DNA of 11,063 nucleotides from Candidatus Sodaliphilus limicaballi (GTDB taxonomy: Bacteria > Bacteroidota > Bacteroidia > Bacteroidales > Muribaculaceae), in the NCBI GenBank assembly GCA_018065815.1, contig JAGHSP010000262.1, positions 1 through 11,063 on the forward strand, written 5' to 3'. Position numbers and translations under genes: made by a program. Of the stretch, positions 1 through 6,591 are shown in pieces. The first letter of the stretch is position 1. Each line of letters opens with the position of its first letter. The notes under the pieces are model-generated. The model saw nothing but the letters and a program-made list of their open reading frames with translations, had not been told where the DNA came from and searched no databases.

Positions 1-1262
1 TCCTTGTCATGCACAGTGACACCCTGCACAACAGCATCGGCCACGACCGAAGCCGAGTTGTTGCCCACCATGCAGTCGCGATGCCCAGGACTCGCCCACT
101 CCGGCAAGAAACCGCTCTCACGGTAAGCATTGGCTAGACCCTGCTGCATCTTCTCGTTCATGCTGGGATATAACAAGTTAAGCAATGGGAACAAACTGCG
201 GAATGTATCCCAAAAACCGGTATCGGTAAACATATATCCATCAAGGACTTTCCCGTTATACGGACTATAATGGATGATTTTGCATTCGGCGTTGATTTAA
301 TAAAGGCTGCTAGGAAACCGCAACGACCGGTAGAGGCATGAATAGAAAGTGCGCTTGGCGTCCACGTTGTCGTCCTCAACAACGACTCTATCCAATTTCT
401 CATTCCACTCATTTTCAGCCCGTTCCTTTACTTTATCAAAATCATCCTTGCCTAGTTCGTTAAGGTTGAGCAAGGCTTGTTCCTCGCTAATGAAAGACGA
501 GGCGACACGGGCGGTAACAACCGTCCCTTGATTGCAGTTGAACGAAACAACCGCACCGGCATGCGAGCCAGTTGCCGAAGCACCGGCATGCAATGTGTCG
601 TTATAACCGTTTTCGACTATCCAAGCATCAGCAATATCGCAATCGACGTCAATGACAAAATAGTTCTTGAAGTTGCGCGGCACTCCCCCGCTATTCTTTG
701 TCGTGTAACCTGTTATGCGGCGTTTAGCAGCATCTACGGTCACATGCGATCCACCATCAAACGCATCCACGACAATATTGTTCATGCCTGCGTTTCCAAA
801 AGTAAACCTCAACACCGCAGCACGCGATGTGGGAGTAATCTCGGCAGTGATATTGTGACTTGCCAGATAAGCCTTATAATAATGCGGATGAGCATCTTCG
901 GCCATGTGCGAGAACCAGCTAGAACGAGCGTTTTGATCAAACACAGGCTTGCCGCTAGTGGGCATAATGGCAAATTGGCCATAATCATTTATCCACGGGC
1001 TAGGCTGGTGAGTTTGCTTGAATCCCCGCAGTTGGTTTGACTGGTAAGTATAGGTCCAGCCATTACCCATTTCGCCTGTCATCGGAGTCCAGAAGTTCAT
1101 TCCCCACGGCACAGCCACGGCAGGATAAGTGTTGCCGCTCGACAACGCATGACTCGAAGCGCTGCCCACCAGTGTGTTGACATAGTCAACCTGACCTGCA
1201 ACCGCAAATATATTACAAACTAATGCAGTTATTGTAAATAAACCGGTTTTAGATAGATTCAT
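1..1262 (-). pseudogene. GH92 alpha-mannosidase, 5' part, interrupted by an in-frame stop and cut by the window edge
   Basis: Family GH92 enzymes are secreted, calcium-dependent exo-alpha-mannosidases (often alpha-1,2) that trim host or yeast mannans and N-glycans. I take ATG at 1262 as the start: it opens directly into a signal peptide (MNLSKT, then a hydrophobic stretch, likely cut near AVAG/Q). The earlier GTG at 1289 overlaps the predicted promoter. GH92 N-terminal signatures follow: VNTLVGS, GNTYPAVAVPWGMNFWTP and GFKQTHQPSPWINDYGQF. After 321 residues a TAA at 297-299 interrupts the frame. Translation beyond it, still in the same frame, gives clear GH92 sequence (HYSPYNGKVLDGYMFTD, GFWDTFRSLFPLLNLLYPS, GFLPEWASPGHRDCMVGNN) down to the left edge. 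About 419 of the roughly 740 residues usual for the family are visible; the catalytic C-terminal part lies outside. The stop replaces a residue usually Glu in the family's FYE motif, consistent with one G-to-T change. It is a recent pseudogene, a strain polymorphism or a base-call error. Family assignment is very secure. Confidence 0.9.
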
Positions 1263-1288
1263 TGAGAAAATACTTTTTGATGTTTTCA

Positions 1289-1320
1289 CAAAATTATAAA
1301 ATTTAATTCAAATAGTCAAC
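1289..1320 (-). promoter_or_regulatory. Predicted Bacteroidetes-type promoter of the GH92 gene
   Basis: On the minus strand, TAATTTTG at 1296-1289 matches the Bacteroidetes -7 element TAnnTTTG. Exactly 20 bp upstream lies GTTG (1320-1317), a 3-of-4 match to the -33 TTTG. Transcription would start near 1283, leaving a leader of about 20 nt before ATG 1262, which also argues against the GTG at 1289 as start. No experimental support. Confidence 0.5.
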
Positions 1321-1406
1321 ATTTCACGAAATAAACTATCTATTACAATCTGTAAGTAGGCAAATAAAACTATTTGATTTTCGCACTCATTTTTTAGTCA
1401 AAAACA

Positions 1407-1438
1407 TTTGGTGGAGTTAAAAATAATAACTACTTTTG
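1407..1438 (+). promoter_or_regulatory. Predicted Bacteroidetes-type promoter of the citrate operon
   Basis: TTTG at 1407-1410 and TACTTTTG at 1431-1438 match the -33 (TTTG) and -7 (TAnnTTTG) elements used by the primary sigma factor of Bacteroidetes, with a 20-bp spacer as expected. Transcription should start near 1445, giving a leader of about 100 nt before citD. No comparable full match was found in the gaps inside the operon, so this is probably the main promoter for citD through icd. Confidence 0.7.
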
Positions 1439-1465
1439 AAAATTAAAACATAAACACAAACGACT

Positions 1466-1502
1466 TTGTGCACCCATATAGGGGCAACCTATTAGTACAC
1501 AA
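1466..1502 (+). promoter_or_regulatory. Nested hairpin in the citrate-operon leader
   Basis: TTGTGCAC (1466-1473) can pair with GTACACAA (1495-1502), 7 of 8 positions, enclosing a perfect 5-bp stem ATAGG (1478-1482) / CCTAT (1488-1492) with loop GGCAA. The structure begins about 20 nt after the predicted transcription start and ends about 46 nt before citD. It has no T-run, so it is not a simple intrinsic terminator. It could be an RNA control element, a protein-binding site (the outer arms are an inverted repeat in DNA too) or a stabilising 5' hairpin. It matches no riboswitch class I know. Confidence 0.45.
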
Positions 1503-1548
1503 GCCATTAAACTTAAAACTAAAAAATAAATAAAAACAAACCTCTCTT

Positions 1549-1827
1549 ATGGAAATTAAGAATGCTGTTGCCGGCACACTCGAGTCCGGCGATATTCAGG
1601 TAATGATTGCACCCAGCGAGAGCAAAGGACTGCACATTGACCTTGAAAGTTCAGTTGCTTTCCAGTTTGGCGAGCAAATCAAGAAAGTAATCACCGAGAC
1701 ACTTACAGGCCTGGGCATCGAGGATGCACAAGTGAAGGCAAGCGACAAAGGCGCGCTCGACTGCACCATTCGCGCACGTGTCACTGCCGCCGCTGTCCGT
1801 GCCACAGGCAAGGACGTGTGGAAATAA
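1549..1827 (+). CDS. citD: Citrate lyase gamma subunit (acyl carrier protein) CitD
   Basis: CitD is the small carrier subunit of cytoplasmic citrate lyase. It bears the 2'-(5''-phosphoribosyl)-3'-dephospho-CoA group through which the acetyl and citryl thioesters turn over. The 92-residue protein is of normal length. It shows the N-terminal AVAGTLESGD motif (residues 6-15), in which Ser13 corresponds to the serine modified in enterobacterial CitD, plus the conserved DKGALDC (residues 66-72) and RARV. It is the first gene of the operon: ATG 1549 follows an A-rich leader with no Shine-Dalgarno, and 31 nt separate its stop from citE. The maturation genes citX and citC/citG lie on the same transcript, consistent with a functional, modified carrier. 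Nothing looks broken. Confidence 0.96.
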   Translation: MEIKNAVAGTLESGDIQVMIAPSESKGLHIDLESSVAFQFGEQIKKVITETLTGLGIEDAQVKASDKGALDCTIRARVTAAAVRATGKDVWK

Positions 1828-1858
1828 TTGTAATATCGACCTCATTAACATAATCATT

Positions 1859-2749
1859 ATGCAACGATTAAGAAGAACAATGATGTTCGTTCCGGGTAAC
1901 AACCCGGCGATGATGCAAGACGCATTCATCTATGGTCCTGACTCTATCATGCTTGACCTTGAAGATTCTGTGACTATGGCCGAGAAAGACGCAGCGCGTT
2001 TGCTCGTTCACCACGCTCTCAAAACCATCGACTACGGCAACACCGAGATGGTTGTGCGCATTAACCCGCTTAACACACCTTATGGCAAGAAGGACGTTGA
2101 GGCTGTAATCAAGGCTGGCGTACACGTGATACGCATGCCCAAGACCGAGACTGCCGATGAGATACGCGAGCTCGAGGCCGAAATCGAGAAGGTGGAGACC
2201 GAACTGGGCTGCCTGGGACGCACCCAGATTATGGCGGCTATCGAGAGCACGCTTGGCGTGATCAACGCCTACGACATCGCTACTGCATCAAAGCGAATGA
2301 TGGGTATCGCCCTCGGCGCGGAGGATTATAGCGCTAACCTTAAAACACAGCGCACCCCCGAAGGCATGGAACTTCTCCTTGCTCGACAGACCATCGTGGT
2401 CGCTGCACGTGCGGCTGGCATCGACGCTCTCGACACCGTTTACTCTAACCTTAATGATATGGAGACTTTCCGCAAAGAAGTTGAACTCATCAAGTCTCTC
2501 GGATTTGACGGCAAGTCTATTATCAATCCCCGCCAAATCGAGGTTGTCAACGAGGTGTTTGCACCCAAAGAGAAAGAAATTCAGAAGTCTCTCACCATTC
2601 TCGCCGCTATCAAGGAGGCCGAGAAACGCGGCTCGGGCGTTATTGCTGTTAACGGCAAGATGGTTGACCGCCCCGTGGTTATCAGAGCACAACGTACCAT
2701 TGACCTGGCTATCGCATCAGGCATTTTAACAAAGGAGGATATAGCATGA
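1859..2749 (+). CDS. citE: Citrate lyase beta subunit (citryl-CoA lyase) CitE
   Basis: CitE cleaves the citryl thioester carried on CitD into oxaloacetate and the acetyl thioester (EC 4.1.3.34 partial activity). I chose ATG 1859, giving 296 residues that begin MQRLRRTMMFVPGNNP, the usual CitE start; the frame extends back to 1778 but that would overlap citD and add unconserved residues. The HpcH/HpaI-type TIM barrel carries MLDLEDSV (31-38), Arg67 in VVRINP, Glu129 in AAIEST and Asp156 in GAEDYS. The last three match the substrate-binding Arg and the metal-binding Glu and Asp known in the family. GFDGKSIINPRQ (215-226) is also typical. The stop overlaps the citF start (ATGA), indicating translational coupling of the beta and alpha subunits. 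Confidence 0.96.
   Translation: MQRLRRTMMFVPGNNPAMMQDAFIYGPDSIMLDLEDSVTMAEKDAARLLVHHALKTIDYGNTEMVVRINPLNTPYGKKDVEAVIKAGVHVIRMPKTETADEIRELEAEIEKVETELGCLGRTQIMAAIESTLGVINAYDIATASKRMMGIALGAEDYSANLKTQRTPEGMELLLARQTIVVAARAAGIDALDTVYSNLNDMETFRKEVELIKSLGFDGKSIINPRQIEVVNEVFAPKEKEIQKSLTILAAIKEAEKRGSGVIAVNGKMVDRPVVIRAQRTIDLAIASGILTKEDIA
2731..2738 (+). promoter_or_regulatory. Strong Shine-Dalgarno sequence for citF
   Basis: AAAGGAGG at 2731-2738 sits 7 nt before the citF ATG at 2746, inside the last codons of citE (Lys-Glu-Asp). No other start in the window has such a match, and Shine-Dalgarno sites are generally rare in Bacteroidetes. It fixes 2746 as the citF start and could favour re-initiation after citE. 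Chance through the codons AAG-GAG-GAT is possible. Confidence 0.6.
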
Positions 2750-4284
2750 GTACATTAGTAGAACGCAAAGACCTCATTGCAGCAGCTGCTGCACAGATGG
2801 GCAAACAAGTATATAAGGGTGCCGAGGATGCTAAAAATCCTCTACCCCGCAAGGAACTGCATCAAGACGGTGGCAAAGTGACCACCCTTGAAGACGCTAT
2901 CAAGCAAACTGGCCTCAAAGACGGCATGACCATCTCCTTCCACCACCACTTCCGTGGCGGCGACAAGGTTGTCAACATGGTGGTTGCCAAGCTCGCCGAA
3001 ATGGGATTCAAGAACCTTCACCTTGCGGCATCAAGCCTGAGCGACGTGCACGAGCCTCTCATTGAGCACATCAAAAATGGCGTGGTTACCAAGATCTCCA
3101 CTTCGGGACTTCGTGGCAAACTCGCCAACGAGATTTCTCACGGACTGATGGAAGAACCCGTCACTTTCCGTTCGCACGGCGGACGCGGTAGTGCCATCGC
3201 TACTGGCGACATGCACATCGATGTTGCATTCCTGGGTGCTTCTTCTTGCGACCCCATGGGCAACGCATGCGGCTACTCTCGATCAGAGAACGCCAAGTCT
3301 ATATGCGGTTCTCTCGGTTATGCGCTCCCCGACGCACAGTATGCCGACAAGGTTGTCATCCTCACCGACGACCTCGTGGCTTATCCCAATACTCCCAACT
3401 CTATATCAGAGCGCAACGTTGACCACGTCGTAGTCGTTGACTCTGTGGGCGATTCATCCAAGATTTCTTCGGGTGCCATCCGCGACACCAAGAACCCCCG
3501 CGACATCCTTCTTGCTAAACAAGCTGCCAAGGTTATCATCAACAGCGGCTACTTCAAGGAAGGTTTCTCTATCCAGACAGGTAGCGGCGGTGCTTCTCTT
3601 GCAGCTGTGAAATACATACGCCAGAGCATGATCGACCAGAGCATCAAAGCTAGTTTCGCACTTGGCGGCATCACCGCCCACATGGTTAAGATGCACGAGG
3701 AAGGACTTATCGAGCGTCTCATCGACGTCCAGTCGTTTGACAAAGTTGCCGCAGAGTCTCTCAAATGCGATCCCATGCACAAGGAGGTATCGGCCAACGA
3801 GTATGCAAGTGCCGACGAGCCTGGTTCAGCAACCCACTGCCTCGACATGGTCATCCTCTCGGCTCTCGAGGTTGACGTGAACTTCAACGTGAACGTGCTC
3901 GTGGGTAGCGACGGCATCATCCGTGGTGCCATTGGCGGCCATCCCGACACTGCTGCCGACTCGGCATTGTCAATCATCGTGTGCCCGCTCCTGCGCGGAC
4001 GCATCCCCTGCGTGGTAGATGAGGTCACCACTCTCATCACGCCGGGTTCCACAGTTGACGTTGTGGTTACCGAGTATGGCATCGCCGTCAATCCCAGCCG
4101 TCCCGACCTCAAAGAACGTCTCGTGAAGGCTGGTCTGCCCATCGTGGAGATCGCTAGCCTGCGCGACAAGGCACAGAGCATCATAGGCCATCCCGCAGCA
4201 CTCCCATTCGGCGATAAGGTCGTGGGCGTGGTGATGAACCGCGACGGCAGTGTAATGGACGTGATTAAGAACATCAAAGGATAA
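2746..4284 (+). CDS. citF: Citrate lyase alpha subunit (citrate:acetyl-ACP transferase) CitF
   Basis: CitF exchanges the acetyl group on CitD for citrate (EC 2.8.3.10), forming the citryl thioester that CitE then cleaves. At 512 residues it has the normal length. Family signatures run throughout: ISFHHHFRGGD (63-73), FRSHGGRGSAIATGDMHID (141-159), GASSCDPMGN (164-173), IQTGSGGASLAAVKY, and near the C-terminus VVDEVTTLITPG and TEYGIAVNPSRPDL. The start is set by a 4-nt ATGA overlap with citE and a strong Shine-Dalgarno 7 nt upstream. The reading frame is intact. Gene order D-E-F is the one found in most citrate lyase operons. Confidence 0.97.
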   Translation: MSTLVERKDLIAAAAAQMGKQVYKGAEDAKNPLPRKELHQDGGKVTTLEDAIKQTGLKDGMTISFHHHFRGGDKVVNMVVAKLAEMGFKNLHLAASSLSDVHEPLIEHIKNGVVTKISTSGLRGKLANEISHGLMEEPVTFRSHGGRGSAIATGDMHIDVAFLGASSCDPMGNACGYSRSENAKSICGSLGYALPDAQYADKVVILTDDLVAYPNTPNSISERNVDHVVVVDSVGDSSKISSGAIRDTKNPRDILLAKQAAKVIINSGYFKEGFSIQTGSGGASLAAVKYIRQSMIDQSIKASFALGGITAHMVKMHEEGLIERLIDVQSFDKVAAESLKCDPMHKEVSANEYASADEPGSATHCLDMVILSALEVDVNFNVNVLVGSDGIIRGAIGGHPDTAADSALSIIVCPLLRGRIPCVVDEVTTLITPGSTVDVVVTEYGIAVNPSRPDLKERLVKAGLPIVEIASLRDKAQSIIGHPAALPFGDKVVGVVMNRDGSVMDVIKNIKG

Positions 4285-4290
4285 TTTCAG

Positions 4291-4311
4291 ATCAGAGATC
4301 AGAGATTAGAG
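4291..4311 (+). repeat. Three 7-bp tandem repeats between citF and citX
   Basis: ATCAGAG at 4291-4297 is repeated exactly at 4298-4304 and once more with one change (ATTAGAG) at 4305-4311. The repeats fill about 40% of the 51-nt gap between the citF stop and the citX ATG. A short tandem repeat like this could vary in copy number by slippage; no function is evident. Confidence 0.75.
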
Positions 4312-4335
4312 AGATAAGAAACTGCTATATTTCTT

Positions 4336-4839
4336 ATGGAAATTACGCTTGACCAACTTTTAGCGAGCCGCGAGCAACGCAGTGCACGCCAACAGGAATT
4401 GCTCAATGACAACCCTGACGCTACCCTGGTGTGCCTCACTGTGATAATGCCCGGCAGCGTCAAGCGTAATTTCTTCTCTTTAATTACTGCCGGTGCGGCG
4501 CTACAATCCATGATAGAGCGCTACAACGGCACAATTCTTCATTTGAGCACTCGAGATCTCGTCACAGGATATGAAGCATACCTTGTCACGACTCTCGACC
4601 ATGCCAAGGCAAAAGAAATTGCCAGCAATATAGAAGACACCCACCCGCTGGGACGTCTCTTTGATATTGATGTGATATTGCCCGATGGCGTTCCCATGTC
4701 ACGGCATCAAGTGGGTTGCAGCCCGCGGCGATGCCTGCTCTGCGACAACGATGCACGGTTCTGCATGCGCAACCGTACTCATTCCAGCGAGGAACTGCAC
4801 AACAAAATCAAAGATATGGTAAATGCCTATGTACAGTGA
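4336..4839 (+). CDS. citX: Apo-citrate lyase phosphoribosyl-dephospho-CoA transferase CitX
   Basis: CitX transfers the prosthetic-group precursor made by CitG onto the serine of apo-CitD (EC 2.7.7.61), releasing pyrophosphate. The protein is 167 residues, slightly shorter than the enterobacterial form. Visible signatures are LLASREQRSARQ (8-19), HPLGRLFDIDV (103-113) and the Cys-rich PRRCLLC (130-136) with Cys143 and THS (148-150), the CitX hallmark. ATG 4336 follows the repeat-containing gap after citF. Its last 17 nt overlap the start of the citC/citG fusion, suggesting translational coupling between consecutive maturation enzymes. It is intact and stands alone here, rather than fused to CitG as in some other bacteria. 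Confidence 0.94.
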   Translation: MEITLDQLLASREQRSARQQELLNDNPDATLVCLTVIMPGSVKRNFFSLITAGAALQSMIERYNGTILHLSTRDLVTGYEAYLVTTLDHAKAKEIASNIEDTHPLGRLFDIDVILPDGVPMSRHQVGCSPRRCLLCDNDARFCMRNRTHSSEELHNKIKDMVNAYVQ

Positions 4840-6550
4840 ATATGAAATAATCCAAATGCCGCTCACGCTTGCTTCATGCCGAAATCGGGTTGAGCGTTTC
4901 CTGGCAAAGAACGAGCTTCGCCTCGACGATGTGGACTACTATGCTGTGGTCTCTCGTCTTGGCGATGACACCATTCTTGCAGGTGGCGGCTTGGATGGAG
5001 ACATAATCAAGTGCATAGCAGTGGACGATTCGTTGCGCGGAACCGGCATGAGCCAACGCCTGGTATCACATCTGGTCAGCGTGGCACAAGACCGTGGCAT
5101 CTTCAATGTCAAGGTATTCACCAAGCCGCAGAATGCCGCCATATTCGGCGACATGTCGTTCCACACCCTTGCCACTGCACCGCTTGCCGTGCTCATGGAG
5201 AACGGCATGGGAGGCTTGTCATCTTATTGCAGCTACTTGTCATCGCTTCGCACTGATAAAGGCACTAACGGGGTCGTTGTTATGAACTGTAACCCGTTCA
5301 CACTGGGGCATAAACACCTCATTGATAGGGCTGCAGCTCAAGTAGATCATCTTTATGTCATCATTGTCAAGGAAGACAAGTCCTTGTTCTCAACTCGCCA
5401 GCGCACCGCAATGGCTCGCAAGGCATGTGAGGACATGATTAACGTGACAGTGTGCGACGGCAGTGACTACGCTATCTCGGCCGCCACATTCCCCACCTAT
5501 TTCCTCAAACAACTAACCCACGCCAGCGACACACAGATGACGCTCGACATCAACCTCTTTGCTCGCCACATCGCACCGGCGCTCAAAGCCACAGTGCGGT
5601 TTGTCGGGACAGAGCCTTGTGATGAACTCACCGCTCGCTATAACGAACTGATGAAGCAGTTGTTGCCGCAGCAAGGGGTTGACGTTGTTGAGATCGACAG
5701 GTTGGCTCTGAGCGGCAGCGTTGTCAGCGCTTCGCATGTGAGATCACTCATCGAAGACGAGAAACTTGCCCACGCCGTCAAGTTGGTTCCCGAGACATCA
5801 GTGCCCTATCTTGTTTCAAAACAGGCAATAACGGCACTACGCAAGGAACTTGCAACTACTCCCAAGCCTGGCTTGATTGACACAATAGACAACGGCGCGC
5901 ACAGCGACATGAATTACGACCTCATGCTCACTAGCATCAAGTCGCTTGAACCATATTTCGACCAACTTGCACTGCTTGACTATCCCACGGCAAGCGAGGT
6001 ACAGCACATTGGCATTGAGGCCGAGAAAAGCATGCTTGGGGCGACTGGCGGAGTAAACACCCATCGCGGTGCTTTATTCTCAATGGGCATCGCAGTTGTC
6101 GGCGTTAGCCAGGACCTGCTCCATGGCAAGAAGTGGAACGAAACAGTAAAAAGTTTAGCCAGCGACATTCCTGCCAGCAGAAGTTCTTACGGAGCCATGG
6201 CAAAGGCAAGGCACAATGCGAAAGGAGCTCTTGACCTCGCCCGTGGCGGATATGACGAAGTCTCCTCTGCGTGGCTGCCGTTCTATCAATCACTTGATGA
6301 CGACGAAAACGCAGCGGTAAAGACATTACTGTTCATCATGTCGCAGCTTGACGACACCAACATCATTCATCGCGTGGGATTTGACCGCGCGCAGCAGGTA
6401 AAGAACGAAGCGGCATCTTCGCTCGAAGATTTCTCCTTGGATAAAGTAACTGCGCTCAACAGCCGATTTGTCAAAGAGAACATTTCGCCAGGCGGAGCAG
6501 CCGACATGCTTGCACTCACGTTTTTCATAAATTCAATAACGAAACATTAA
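4823..6550 (+). CDS. citC/citG: Bifunctional citrate lyase ligase CitC / triphosphoribosyl-dephospho-CoA synthase CitG
   Basis: This is a single 575-residue frame with two enzymes. Residues 1-335 are CitC, which uses ATP and acetate to acetylate the CitD thiol (EC 6.2.1.22). A GNAT-like part (about 20-125, IIKCIAVDDSLRGTGMSQRL) precedes a nucleotidyltransferase domain with MNCNPFTLGHKHLID (154-168), VKEDKSLF, ATFPTYFLKQ and FVGTEP (260-265). Residues 340-575 are CitG, which makes triphosphoribosyl-dephospho-CoA from ATP and dephospho-CoA (EC 2.4.2.52). It shows KPGLIDTIDNGAHSDM (348-363), ATGGVNTHRGALFSMG (407-422), DTNIIHR (511-517) and SPGGAADMLALT (555-566). The usual GARGEA-like motif is altered to AKGALD (466-471), so CitG activity is likely but not certain. 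The join is tight, with no linker. ATG 4823 fits the length of CitC N-termini; 4829 is an alternative. There is no separate citG in the window. Confidence 0.93.
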   Translation: MPMYSEYEIIQMPLTLASCRNRVERFLAKNELRLDDVDYYAVVSRLGDDTILAGGGLDGDIIKCIAVDDSLRGTGMSQRLVSHLVSVAQDRGIFNVKVFTKPQNAAIFGDMSFHTLATAPLAVLMENGMGGLSSYCSYLSSLRTDKGTNGVVVMNCNPFTLGHKHLIDRAAAQVDHLYVIIVKEDKSLFSTRQRTAMARKACEDMINVTVCDGSDYAISAATFPTYFLKQLTHASDTQMTLDINLFARHIAPALKATVRFVGTEPCDELTARYNELMKQLLPQQGVDVVEIDRLALSGSVVSASHVRSLIEDEKLAHAVKLVPETSVPYLVSKQAITALRKELATTPKPGLIDTIDNGAHSDMNYDLMLTSIKSLEPYFDQLALLDYPTASEVQHIGIEAEKSMLGATGGVNTHRGALFSMGIAVVGVSQDLLHGKKWNETVKSLASDIPASRSSYGAMAKARHNAKGALDLARGGYDEVSSAWLPFYQSLDDDENAAVKTLLFIMSQLDDTNIIHRVGFDRAQQVKNEAASSLEDFSLDKVTALNSRFVKENISPGGAADMLALTFFINSITKH

Positions 6551-6591
6551 CTTAAAACAAACAATTTTAATTAATTCTCTAACAAACTATT

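Noticed and set aside
477..1040. Open frame of 187 codons on the plus strand
   Set aside because: It lies wholly antisense to the GH92 gene, whose family motifs are unmistakable, and its translation resembles nothing I recognise.
1200..1262. Lipoprotein signal on the GH92 protein (Cys in the hydrophobic segment)
   Set aside because: The residues before the Cys (Ala-Leu-Val) do not form a lipobox and the hydrophobic stretch continues past it; a signal peptidase I site fits better.
1263..1289. GTG 1289 as the start of the GH92 protein
   Set aside because: It falls on the predicted -7 element, and the signal peptide begins naturally at ATG 1262.
1778..1858. Upstream start for citE giving 27 extra residues
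   Set aside because: The extension overlaps citD and is unlike CitE N-termini; ATG 1859 gives the standard family start.
3549..4277. Long open frame (242 codons) on the minus strand within citF
   Set aside because: Shadow of the biased codon use in citF; low-complexity Met/Ser/Thr/Arg-rich translation and no domain.
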